The notes below the pieces were generated by a model that searched no databases, was not told where the DNA came from, and saw only the letters and a list, made by a program, of their open reading frames with translations. Shown here piece by piece: positions 17,349 to 25,040 of a stretch of DNA of 64,000 nucleotides (its first letter is position 1; each line of letters begins with the position of its first letter). The translations under genes were made by a program, and so were the position numbers. The DNA is from an uncultured Adlercreutzia sp. (lineage in GTDB: Bacteria > Actinomycetota > Coriobacteriia > Coriobacteriales > Eggerthellaceae): assembly GCA_910589165.1 (NCBI GenBank), contig CAJUSP010000004.1, positions 62,001 through 126,000 on the forward strand. Reading direction: 5' to 3'.

Positions 17349-18845
17349 ATGGCAACCTACGAGGTGCCCCCTTGGGCGGCCGATGGCGAGCGGCCCCCGC
17401 TGGCGGTGCGGCCGCTGCATCTGGCCCTGGCGGCCTTTGTGGCCACGGTGCCCCCGTTCTCGCCGCTGTTCGCCTCGCTGGCCGCCGCGCCGCAGTACGC
17501 GGCTGTTGAGGCCAGCTTCCTCTTCGCCTTCCTAGTAGCGGCCGTGCTGGCCTCCATTGCGGTGATCGTGCGGGCCCTGCAGGCGCGCCCTCGCCCATGG
17601 CGCCGCTCGCGGGTGACCGCCGTGTGCGTGGTCGCCTATCTTGTGGGGCTCGGTGTGTTCGAAGCGCTCGTCTTTGCAGGACAACCGATGCCCGCGCTCG
17701 CCCTGGCGGCGGGTATTGTCGCGGGAGCGGCGCTGCCGGTGCTGGCGGCGGAATGGGCGCGTGCTGTAGAGGGCCCCATGGCCTCATCCCTCGCGTTGTG
17801 CGCCTTCGTGGCGGTGCTGGCCTGCTTCGGCAGTTGGATGCTGGCGCTTCTGCCGGTGGAGGGGGTGGCGCTCGCCTACGGCATTTGTGCCCTGGTCGGT
17901 GCGGCGCCCGTGGCCGTGACGGCGCGGGCCGGCGCGCCCGCGGTGCCGGTGCGGCGCGCCCGCCAGGCGGTGGAGCGCCTGCTGTCAGTCACGTGGCTGC
18001 CCCTGCTGGGCATCGCGGTGTTCGCCTTCATGGTGACGGTGATCGCTCACTCCGCCTTCGGTGTGGCTCGGGCCTCGCTGGTGGGCGGCATGCTGGCGGC
18101 ACTTGTGGTGTTCGCCGCCTGCTTTCTGTGGGGCAAGCGCCCGCTGCTTCCGTGGTGCTACCGGGTGCTCGTTCCGGTGATGGCGGCCGTGTTCGTGGTG
18201 CTCGGCTCGTTCCCGGCGGGAACGTTCCCGAAGGACGCCTCGGTGGTGGCCCTCTACGTGTTCTATATCGTGCTCGCGCTCATCGGGTGCGCGCTGCTGC
18301 TGGCCGTGGTGCGGGCGCGCGAGTTGCCGCCGAACGCCACGGTGGGTCTCGGGGTGGCCGTAGCGACCGCGGCGGCCCTTGCGGGCTTCGTGCTGTCTGA
18401 GGTACTGGCTGTGACCGACGACTTCGGGCCGTGGGCGACGGTGCTCACGGGCGCCTTCGTGTCCGTGCTGCTGGTGTTTCTGGGGAAGACCGCATGGGCC
18501 GAGCTCGTCAGCGTGCCGGAGGACGGCGCGGCCCCCGAGGAAGGCGCGGGTGCCGGTGAGCGCGCGGGTGCGACCCCCGAGGCCGTGGCCGCCGAGGACC
18601 TGTGGACGGAATCCACGGTCCAAGATGCGTTGGAGGCCCGCTGCGCCGCCCTGGCCGCCCGCTTCGACCTGTCGCCCCGCGAGGCCGAGATCCTCGTATT
18701 CCTCGCCCGCGGCTTCAGCCCCGCCTACATCGCCAAGGAGCTCGTGCTGTCGGTAAGCACCGTGCGCACCCACGTGCGCAACATCTACCGCAAACTCGGC
18801 ATAGGCAAACGAGAAGAACTCATCCACCTGGTGGATGGGGCGTAG
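17349..18845 (+). CDS. Membrane-embedded LuxR-family regulator
   Basis: 498 aa: about 10-12 hydrophobic helices (roughly residues 20-400) followed by a short linker and a C-terminal LuxR/GerE helix-turn-helix (FDLSPREAEILVFLARG ... STVRTHVRNIYRKLGIGKRE). This architecture is expanded in Eggerthellaceae, where such genes often flank anaerobic reductases; the membrane part presumably senses a small molecule and the HTH acts at the membrane. ATG at 17349 is preceded by GGGGAGGT. It is convergent with the second LuxR gene. Target genes cannot be read directly; the nearest reductase is at 20616. Confidence 0.88.
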   Translation: MATYEVPPWAADGERPPLAVRPLHLALAAFVATVPPFSPLFASLAAAPQYAAVEASFLFAFLVAAVLASIAVIVRALQARPRPWRRSRVTAVCVVAYLVGLGVFEALVFAGQPMPALALAAGIVAGAALPVLAAEWARAVEGPMASSLALCAFVAVLACFGSWMLALLPVEGVALAYGICALVGAAPVAVTARAGAPAVPVRRARQAVERLLSVTWLPLLGIAVFAFMVTVIAHSAFGVARASLVGGMLAALVVFAACFLWGKRPLLPWCYRVLVPVMAAVFVVLGSFPAGTFPKDASVVALYVFYIVLALIGCALLLAVVRARELPPNATVGLGVAVATAAALAGFVLSEVLAVTDDFGPWATVLTGAFVSVLLVFLGKTAWAELVSVPEDGAAPEEGAGAGERAGATPEAVAAEDLWTESTVQDALEARCAALAARFDLSPREAEILVFLARGFSPAYIAKELVLSVSTVRTHVRNIYRKLGIGKREELIHLVDGA

Positions 18846-18884
18846 CCGGCGCCGATTCGACTTGCGCCCAGACTCGCTGTGCCG

Positions 18885-20366
18885 TTAGCGGTCGATTTCC
18901 TTCTCGTCCACAGGCGTGTTCTTCAGAAGCTCACGCATCTCGGCGAGCGAATGAACGCCCAGCTTGGTGTAGACATGCTGGATATGGGCGCGCACGGTGT
19001 TGATGGATACCTGCTCCTCCTCTTGGATCTCGGCAGCCCGGCGCCCCTGGGCGATGGCCAGGAAGATCTCGCCTTCCCGAGGCGTGAGCCCATGGGCCTC
19101 GGAAAGCTTGCGGCAGCGGATGCTCAGCACGGCATCGTTGTACTGGCGCGGCGTGAGTTCCCGGCGCAGCCCCCACACTCGGCGCACCTGCCGATCGGTG
19201 CCTACCCAGAGGGTGGCGCCGCTCAAAAGCAGCGTTACCACCACGGCGGCAAGGGAGAACTGGGCGTTGGTCATGGCCTCGGCGGTATGTCGCAGGGCGA
19301 TGGCCACCGAGATGCCGCCGACCCCGCCCACGCTCTTCCACAAAAGCCCCTTCGCCACGATGATGCGGCTGTCGACGTAAGTCATGTCCATGAGTTTGAC
19401 GCATCCGATCAGGAATATGCCGTCGAAGAGCACCTGGGCCGTCTCCATGGTGGCCAGGGCCAGATCGTTGTTCGGCACCAAGGGCAGCGAGAGAAAGCCC
19501 ACCAGGGTCAGCGGCAGGACGGTGGACCGCATCTTCGACCATATCTCGCCGCTGGCTCGGGGCCGTAGGAACAGCAGGCCGATAAGAGCCATGGCCATGA
19601 GGGTCGCGAAGGTCGTGGGCAAGTTGATGTTGAGCTCGCTCGAGGCCAGGACGCCGCCGAGGGTGTGCAGGGCACCGAAGACGAACCCGTAGGCGAGGAG
19701 CATGAAGGCAAGGGGAAAGGGCGTTCGCACGTCGATTCTCGTTTGGCGGGTGCCGGTCGGCAGAGGAGGGCGCAGGGCGGCGAACCGACGCGCGGCAGCC
19801 CATCCTCCCATAAGGAAGCCCAGGGCCACCAAGCCCGATGCCCAGGAGGGGACGGCGGTGCTCAGCTGCGAGAACGCGATGTTGTTGACGACGGCGTAGG
19901 AGCCCAGACAGGACAGTATCACCATGATCGTGGCGCGCATGTCCTCTGCCTCCATCATGCGGGCGAAGGCAATCAGCAGGAATACGGCGCCAGCTGAGAC
20001 AAGAAGGTGCGTCAGGCAGACTAGGTAGTCGCCCGCCGGCGCGCTTGCGGCGACGTAGAACACGACGGTGAGGACAGCCTCGAGGGCGGTCAAGGCTGCA
20101 AACGGCTTCGCGTCGAACGACCCTCGCGGGTGCTTTCTCGTCCAGAAGATTGCCGCCAAGGCGCCAAGCGCGATGCCTGTGGGGCGCAGCACACAGGAAA
20201 TAAGCGGCAGCGGCACACCCGTTTCCGCGCCGGGCGGAAACGTATCCATGGGTAAAAAGCGCGTCGTTTCGTGGAACGTGTCCCACCACAGCCAATACAG
20301 GCTGGCCGCCAGAGCCAGCCAGGCAAGGCGCGAGTCCCTCGGTGTGCAGCGATCGGTGTCTTTCAT
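18885..20366 (-). CDS. Membrane-embedded LuxR-family regulator, divergent from the cytochrome/molybdopterin gene
   Basis: 493 aa with about 12 membrane helices and a C-terminal GerE-type HTH (HGLTPREGEIFLAIAQGRRAA ... INTVRAHIQHVYTKLGVHSL). ATG at 20366 has AGGAGGGGG upstream. The gene is divergent from the triheme/molybdopterin lipoprotein at 20616, and the 249-bp intergenic region is the natural place for its operator, so it probably controls that reductase in response to its substrate. Confidence 0.88.
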   Translation of the reverse strand: MKDTDRCTPRDSRLAWLALAASLYWLWWDTFHETTRFLPMDTFPPGAETGVPLPLISCVLRPTGIALGALAAIFWTRKHPRGSFDAKPFAALTALEAVLTVVFYVAASAPAGDYLVCLTHLLVSAGAVFLLIAFARMMEAEDMRATIMVILSCLGSYAVVNNIAFSQLSTAVPSWASGLVALGFLMGGWAAARRFAALRPPLPTGTRQTRIDVRTPFPLAFMLLAYGFVFGALHTLGGVLASSELNINLPTTFATLMAMALIGLLFLRPRASGEIWSKMRSTVLPLTLVGFLSLPLVPNNDLALATMETAQVLFDGIFLIGCVKLMDMTYVDSRIIVAKGLLWKSVGGVGGISVAIALRHTAEAMTNAQFSLAAVVVTLLLSGATLWVGTDRQVRRVWGLRRELTPRQYNDAVLSIRCRKLSEAHGLTPREGEIFLAIAQGRRAAEIQEEEQVSINTVRAHIQHVYTKLGVHSLAEMRELLKNTPVDEKEIDR

Positions 20367-20519
20367 GGCATCCCCCTCCTGAATGTGGTGGCTATAGTAG
20401 CCCAATTAGACGGGGAAGGCCTCATTAAAAAGTAATAATCATAGGCTTTGAACGGGGCAAATTGGGGAAAAATCGAAAATTTGACCGGTGAATGCCGTGC
20501 TCTTGGAAAAGGCAATTTC

Positions 20520-20532
20520 ACCAACGTTTGGT
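20520..20532. promoter_or_regulatory. Candidate operator dyad in the divergent LuxR/reductase region
   Basis: The 13-bp string ACCAACGTTTGGT is near-palindromic and lies 84 bp upstream of the GTG at 20616. The region also holds CAAATT...AATTTG arms near 20460-20484. No direct evidence of binding. Confidence 0.25.
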
Positions 20533-20615
20533 AATGACAGCCCGAGGCGCTCGGAACACACTGAGAGACGCAAGCGGCCCATCTGAGGCCGAGGGCTTTT
20601 CGAAAGGAGAGAATC

Positions 20616-22226
20616 GTGAAAAGGAAGAGGGGCGATCAGGGGGACTTCGATCGCACGAAGCGCGCATCGCGCAAAACGCGTCTGGCGGTGCTCACGGTGG
20701 CCGTGGCCGGCCTGTGTCTTTCAGTAGTCGCGCTGGCTGGGTGCCAGCCCGCGGCGACGGATATGGCCGACACGGGAAGCAGCGCAGTCGCTGAACAGTC
20801 CGCTTCAGCGACTGCGGAGGCGGCCAATTTGCCCGGCACCTTCACCAACGTGGATGCCGGCCAGTGGGGCGACACCCAGTATGCCCAGGCCGTGAACGCC
20901 GGCAACCGCGGCTGCAACGCCTGCCATGGCGATCTGTTCTCGGTGCTTCCCCATGGCAACAACTCCAAGGGACTGCATGAGGTGGACAAGGCGGCGGCCT
21001 ACGGGCGCGTGTACACCTACAACGACTGTACTACCTGCCACATCCATTCCGGTGGTGGCGGTGCGGCCACGGGCGGCTCGGGTCCCTACCTGGCGCCGAG
21101 CATCCATGGCTCGCACTTCTCGAACGGCACGTTCCTGGCCCAGGGCGGCAACTGCTTCAGCTGCCACGAGGGCAATATTGCCGACGGCACGCTGGGCATG
21201 TGGGACGAGCTGAAGTACACGAAGACCATTGGACTCGGCAACGAGGCGCCGCTTGAGGCCGTAAGCACGTGGCTTCAGGGCCGCGGCTACGAGACTTCCA
21301 CGGTGACCGGCGGCACGGTGGCCCACAATGTCAAGCTCGACAACGTGGTATCCACCCAGGATCCGACGGCGAGCGCGGCCGACCTGTACAGCGCTACCAA
21401 CATGGACTACCCCGACGTGGCGGACTCCGACTGGACGGTTACTATGAAGGGCGTCAAGAACGAGAAGACCTACACGCTCGATGAGCTGCGCGCGATGCCC
21501 CAGACCGAGCTTACCTACACGCGCGTCTGCGGCACCAACGGCGGTAACGGCGGCTGGTACATCGCCAACATTCCCGTCAAGGGCGTGCTGCTGACTGATC
21601 TTGTGGCGGACTGCGGCGGCTTGGCTGACGGCGTGGACGTGTTCTCCGCCCTCGGCTACGACGGTTGGTCCGGCCCCTTCACCCCGGGTCTTACCCCCGC
21701 CTCTATCGATCAATATCTGAACTCCGGCGCCATGATCGCCCTCGAGCAGTTCGGCGAGGCTATCGACACCATGGACGGCGGCCCTGCCTACATGGTAGTG
21801 CCGGGAGGCGTAGCCTTCCTGGGCTGCAAGTGGGTGACCGAGGTCGACTTCTTCAAGGGCGATGGCTCCGAGGTCGTCTCCATCGGCGACTGGGGCATGG
21901 CCACCACGAGCAGCACCTGGCTTACGCCCAACATCGACGGCCAGACTGTCAAGGTAGGCGAGCCGGTGGAGCTGTCGGGTGTGGCCTGGGCCATGACCGA
22001 GCAGCTCGGGTTCCAGACAGCTGCCGTGAAGGTGAGTGCCGACTACGGCGAGACCTGGACGGATATCCCGCTACCCGAGAACATGGACGCGAACCAGTGG
22101 GTGAAGTGGAGCGCCACCTGGACGCCCGAGGCGGCTGGCACCTACTGCCTGACGATGCACACCGACAGCACCAACCCGGAGGCGGTTGCCAACGACGGCA
22201 GCGTTCTCATCAAGGTTATGGAATAG
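20616..22226 (+). CDS. Exported triheme cytochrome c / sulfite-oxidase-fold molybdopterin lipoprotein
   Basis: A 536-aa fusion. A lipoprotein signal ends LAGC with the lipidated Cys at 43. A cytochrome module holds three CxxCH heme sites, CNACH (100-104), CTTCH (138-142) and CFSCH (180-184), with extra His residues for axial ligation. A sulfite-oxidase-type molybdopterin domain follows (about 265-440), in which VCGTNGG supplies the expected Mo-ligand cysteine and GGWYIANIPVKGV matches the family, and then a beta-sandwich Mo-co dimerisation domain. Electrons would pass between hemes and molybdenum outside the membrane. GTG at 20616 follows AAAGGAGA. Cotranscribed with 22240. A terminal reductase or oxidase; the substrate cannot be read. 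Confidence 0.85.
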   Translation: MKRKRGDQGDFDRTKRASRKTRLAVLTVAVAGLCLSVVALAGCQPAATDMADTGSSAVAEQSASATAEAANLPGTFTNVDAGQWGDTQYAQAVNAGNRGCNACHGDLFSVLPHGNNSKGLHEVDKAAAYGRVYTYNDCTTCHIHSGGGGAATGGSGPYLAPSIHGSHFSNGTFLAQGGNCFSCHEGNIADGTLGMWDELKYTKTIGLGNEAPLEAVSTWLQGRGYETSTVTGGTVAHNVKLDNVVSTQDPTASAADLYSATNMDYPDVADSDWTVTMKGVKNEKTYTLDELRAMPQTELTYTRVCGTNGGNGGWYIANIPVKGVLLTDLVADCGGLADGVDVFSALGYDGWSGPFTPGLTPASIDQYLNSGAMIALEQFGEAIDTMDGGPAYMVVPGGVAFLGCKWVTEVDFFKGDGSEVVSIGDWGMATTSSTWLTPNIDGQTVKVGEPVELSGVAWAMTEQLGFQTAAVKVSADYGETWTDIPLPENMDANQWVKWSATWTPEAAGTYCLTMHTDSTNPEAVANDGSVLIKVME

Positions 22227-22239
22227 GAGGGACGAGATC

Positions 22240-22725
22240 ATGAAGATGAGTGGAAAGACGGCGGTATCGGCCGTAAGCGCCCTGGCTTTAACGAGCATGG
22301 GCATGGCCGCTCTGCCTGCGGTGGCTGTGGCGGCGCCCGATGCGACGGCGTCGGCGGTAACTGCCGAAACCGTGGCGGCCGCCGAGGGCACGCAGGCGCG
22401 CCCGGTGCAGGGAACGTTCTCGTTCACCCAAGATGCGGTGTCCGGCAACGATTACATCCGCGACACGTTCGTGAAGGCGGCGACGGCCGTGTGCGCCTCG
22501 ATGCCCGAGTATCAGGCTGAGGGCTCCATCGAGGTGACGGGCTGCGGCTACTGCTTCACGGCCACGGCCGAGGACTTCGCGGTCGGTGAGGACAACGCCG
22601 CGCCCCGTATCATGGGCTGCGCCTGCGCCAGCAACGGCGCCGGCGGCGGCGCCATGGCCAGCGCCGAGGTAAGCGGCGTCACGGTAGCGAGCATCGCTGC
22701 CATGTTCGGAGCCTTCGCAAGCTAA
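22240..22725 (+). CDS. Small secreted cysteine-containing partner protein
   Basis: 161 aa with a clear signal peptide (hydrophobic core AVSALALTSMGMAALPAVAV, cleavage near AAP). The mature part has cysteines in AVCASM, GCGYC and GCACA, which could form disulfides or bind a cofactor, and ends in an Ala/Gly/Val-rich tail. It starts 13 bp after the molybdoprotein stop, with GGAGG at the junction, so it is in the same operon and is probably a subunit or electron-transfer partner. I do not recognise the family. Confidence 0.7.
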   Translation: MKMSGKTAVSAVSALALTSMGMAALPAVAVAAPDATASAVTAETVAAAEGTQARPVQGTFSFTQDAVSGNDYIRDTFVKAATAVCASMPEYQAEGSIEVTGCGYCFTATAEDFAVGEDNAAPRIMGCACASNGAGGGAMASAEVSGVTVASIAAMFGAFAS

Positions 22726-22782
22726 GTGCCTGAACCTACAAGCGGGCCGCGTCGCCTCAATGCGCCGACGTTCCGCGCCCTC

Positions 22783-22823
22783 GCAAGGCCCTGCATCCTT
22801 CCTTCCTGGATGCAGGGCCTTGC
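22783..22823 (+). terminator. Rho-independent-like terminator
   Basis: A 16-bp perfect stem (22783-22798 with 22808-22823; arm GCAAGGCCCTGCATCC), 9-nt loop, followed by TTTGGTC. It ends the 20616-22725 operon. Confidence 0.8.
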
Positions 22824-22896
22824 TTTGGTCTGGGACGGCGGCAACAAGGGCTACAATGGCTTCGTTGCGAATCGGAGGCGATCGAGAGGCTGCGGA

Positions 22897-23286
22897 ATGA
22901 CGGGTGTGCTGTGCGTGGGGGCCGGGGGATTTATCGGGGCGGTGTTGCGCTATGGGGCCGGATTCCTGGTGCCTGCGGCTGAGTTCCCGCTCTCGACGTT
23001 TCTCGTGAACCTGCTCGGCGCCGTGCTCATCGGCGCGGTCGTGGAGGCGGCGGAAGCCGGTCGCGCGCTCTCACCGAATACGGTGCTGTTCCTGAAGACG
23101 GGCCTCTGCGGCGGCTTCACCACGTTCTCCACGTTCTCGCTCGAGACCCTGAACCTGCTGGAAAGCGGCCAGGTTGCCCTCGGCGCCGGCTACGCCGTTG
23201 CCAGCGTCGCCTGCTGCGTCGCCGGCGTCGTAGCCGGCCGTCTCGCAGCCCGAGCGCTGCTCGTCCACGTAGGCTTGGCCGAATAG
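22897..23286 (+). CDS. crcB: Fluoride channel CrcB/Fluc
   Basis: A 129-aa four-helix membrane protein with the family signatures GGFIGAVLRYG near the N-terminus, TFLVNLLGA in helix 2 and GLCGGFTTFSTFSLE in helix 3, which form the dual-topology fluoride pore. ATG at 22897. It is encoded as a single copy here, consistent with a homodimer. I looked for the fluoride riboswitch motif upstream and did not find it. Confidence 0.93.
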   Translation: MTGVLCVGAGGFIGAVLRYGAGFLVPAAEFPLSTFLVNLLGAVLIGAVVEAAEAGRALSPNTVLFLKTGLCGGFTTFSTFSLETLNLLESGQVALGAGYAVASVACCVAGVVAGRLAARALLVHVGLAE

Positions 23287-23328
23287 CCCCCTTGTTCTCG
23301 GTGCCTCGATGGACGGGTTCGTCTCGTG

Positions 23329-23334
23329 TACAAT
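23329..23334 (+). promoter_or_regulatory. -10 element suggesting leaderless transcription of mntA
   Basis: TACAAT ends 6 nt before the ATG at 23341, so initiation at the usual distance would start the mRNA at the ATG itself. No ribosome site precedes that ATG, which fits a leaderless message. No good -35 box is visible. Confidence 0.45.
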
Positions 23335-23340
23335 GAACCC

Positions 23341-23634
23341 ATGGAAAAGACAAGGATCAAACCGGCGGTCATCGACTTCATTCAGGATGCCGCCCGCACA
23401 TTCGGGTTGCGCCAAGTGGTGCTGTTCGGGTCGCGGGCTCGTGGTGCGCACCGCGAGAAGAGCGACATCGACCTCGCGCTCTACGGAGGCGATCAGACGC
23501 GCTTCGCCTTGGCGGTAGACGAAGAGGCTCCGACGCTTCTTCAGTTCGACTTCGTGAACATGGACGGCCTGGTGTCCGACGAACTCAAGGAACGTGTGGC
23601 GCAAGAGGGGCTGGTGCTCTATGAAGAAGTATGA
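23341..23634 (+). CDS. mntA: MNT-type nucleotidyltransferase antitoxin
   Basis: 97 aa with the minimal nucleotidyltransferase motif GSRARGAHREKSDIDLALYG (GSxxRG...SDxDL) and a third acidic position at LLQFDFVNMD. Proteins of this type AMPylate and silence the HEPN toxin encoded next door. The stop overlaps the start of the HEPN gene by 14 nt. The ATG is supported by the family N-terminus; see the leaderless promoter entry. Confidence 0.88.
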   Translation: MEKTRIKPAVIDFIQDAARTFGLRQVVLFGSRARGAHREKSDIDLALYGGDQTRFALAVDEEAPTLLQFDFVNMDGLVSDELKERVAQEGLVLYEEV

Positions 23635-24061
23635 CAACTACGTCGCGCAGCTCGCCGTGCTGCAGCGAGCCAAGGACGAGGACTTGTCGAACGAGTTCGT
23701 CATGAGCGGCGTGGCTAACAAGTTCGCGCTCCAGTTCGAGCTGGCCTGGAAGCTGCTGAAGGAGACGCTGGCCTACGAGGGCAACGCGGTGGCTGCCTCG
23801 GGCTCTCCGCGCGAGATACTGAAGGCTTCCTTCGCGACCTACGATTTCATCGATGAGGCAATTTGGCTGGAGATGTTGAAGGCCCGCAACGACCTTATGC
23901 ACGTGTATGACGGCGAAGCCGCCCGCCAGATGGCCGAGCGCATCGTGGCCGATTTCGTACCCGCCTTCGAGCGTGTTCAGGCGGGACTAGAGGAATTGTA
24001 CGAGGGCGTGCTATTCGATGGCGCTGCAGGAGCAGCGGACCGCGTTGGGGCGCAGCGTTGA
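23621..24061 (+). CDS. hepT: HEPN toxin of HepT/HI0074 family
   Basis: 146 aa, all helical, of the nucleotidyltransferase substrate-binding (HI0074/HepT-like) family. The catalytic Rx4-6H motif is intact: R89, H94 and the following Y96 in RNDLMHVYD, the tyrosine being the site AMPylated by MNT antitoxins. With mntA it forms a HEPN/MNT toxin-antitoxin module, an RNase that targets tRNA or mRNA in characterised cases. ATG at 23621 lies within the 3-prime end of mntA. Confidence 0.87.
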   Translation: MKKYDNYVAQLAVLQRAKDEDLSNEFVMSGVANKFALQFELAWKLLKETLAYEGNAVAASGSPREILKASFATYDFIDEAIWLEMLKARNDLMHVYDGEAARQMAERIVADFVPAFERVQAGLEELYEGVLFDGAAGAADRVGAQR

Positions 24062-24072
24062 TCAAAAGAAGC

Positions 24073-24109
24073 GGGAGCCGTTCTACTGGAATGTAGCTTT
24101 CCGGCTCCC
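24073..24109. terminator. Hairpin between convergent genes
   Basis: GGGAGCCG (24073-24080) pairs with CGGCTCCC (24102-24109), with an inner CTAC/GTAG pair. On the minus strand it is followed by GCTTCTTTT, so it suits the arginase-like gene best and may serve both. Confidence 0.6.
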
Positions 24110-24121
24110 ATAGTCTTCCTG

Positions 24122-25027
24122 CTAGAATCCCCAGCCGTTGAGGATTTCTTTCACGACGGCTTCCTGCGACTCGGCGGTAGCCTGTACGGCTTCGGGGCTG
24201 CGGTCGAAATCGAAGCACCAGGTGGATGCCGCCACAACCTTCCCGGTTCCCATGACACAGGCGAGCCTGGCCAGCACTTCCTCGCGGGAGAGCCCGCCCG
24301 GTTCGGCGCGGTAGAACCCGGGTACCCATTCGGCGGCCATGATGTCGGCGTCGAACATGAGGTAGATCGCGTCAACTTCCGCAGCGAAGTCCGCAACCGC
24401 CTGGCGCCATCTCTCAAGGTCGGCAAAGCCCTGCTCGTCGACGAGCCGCACGCCGGATTGGAGAATGGTGTTGCGCTCCTCATCCACCCAGACCCGTCCG
24501 TCGGCGTGAAGGACGCGGTCTCCTGGGATCGGCTTCGCAAGTTTGCAGGAGTTGACGCGCCACTCGTCGGCCGTGCAGCCGACCAACGTGGAAAGGGGGA
24601 TGCCGACCAGCGTCGTCTCATCTACCCCGGTCGTTTCCAGGACGATGTCGTCGTAGTGGGCGTCCAGCCAGACGACGCCGAGCTTGGCTTGAGGCGGAAG
24701 CGCCCGGGCGATTCCGCCTGCCACGGCAGGTGCGAGCATGCAGTAGCCATTGAGCGACAGTACTTTGTCACCTTGCTTTACGGCAGCGCATACCGCATCG
24801 GACAGGGCCCTCGGCAAGGTGTCCCATGGGGCCGTGCCCTTTGCGGCATCGGTTACATCCACTGTAGTGTGCGGGATTAAGCTAAGGGCGCTCTCCTCGA
24901 CGGCATCGGCGGCCGTGGGTTTTTCGAACGGGCGGAAAACCCCGGCAAAAGCCCAGCCCGTCTCGCTTCGCACGGCCTTCCAGGCGTTGTAGTTGTGATT
25001 GCAGCGAATTACAGTCAGGTTATTCAT
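24122..25027 (-). CDS. Arginase/agmatinase-fold protein with altered metal site
   Basis: A 301-aa ureohydrolase-fold protein. The second metal motif is kept as WLDAHYDD (canonical xDAHxD), but the first, normally GGDHS, reads LNGYCM, so the histidine ligand is missing, and the third, normally SxDxDxxDP, reads LMFDADIMAAE. It may have one metal, another chemistry (formiminoglutamase-like or non-catalytic), or none. It starts 13 bp after the YfcC transporter stop with AAGGGAAGGG upstream, so the two form an operon, which suggests action on an amino acid or guanidino compound the transporter carries. Confidence 0.72.
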   Translation of the reverse strand: MNNLTVIRCNHNYNAWKAVRSETGWAFAGVFRPFEKPTAADAVEESALSLIPHTTVDVTDAAKGTAPWDTLPRALSDAVCAAVKQGDKVLSLNGYCMLAPAVAGGIARALPPQAKLGVVWLDAHYDDIVLETTGVDETTLVGIPLSTLVGCTADEWRVNSCKLAKPIPGDRVLHADGRVWVDEERNTILQSGVRLVDEQGFADLERWRQAVADFAAEVDAIYLMFDADIMAAEWVPGFYRAEPGGLSREEVLARLACVMGTGKVVAASTWCFDFDRSPEAVQATAESQEAVVKEILNGWGF

Positions 25028-25040
25028 GCTGACCCTTCCC

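Noticed and set aside
22824..22896. Fluoride riboswitch ahead of crcB
   Set aside because: The conserved core strings and pseudoknot of the motif could not be found.
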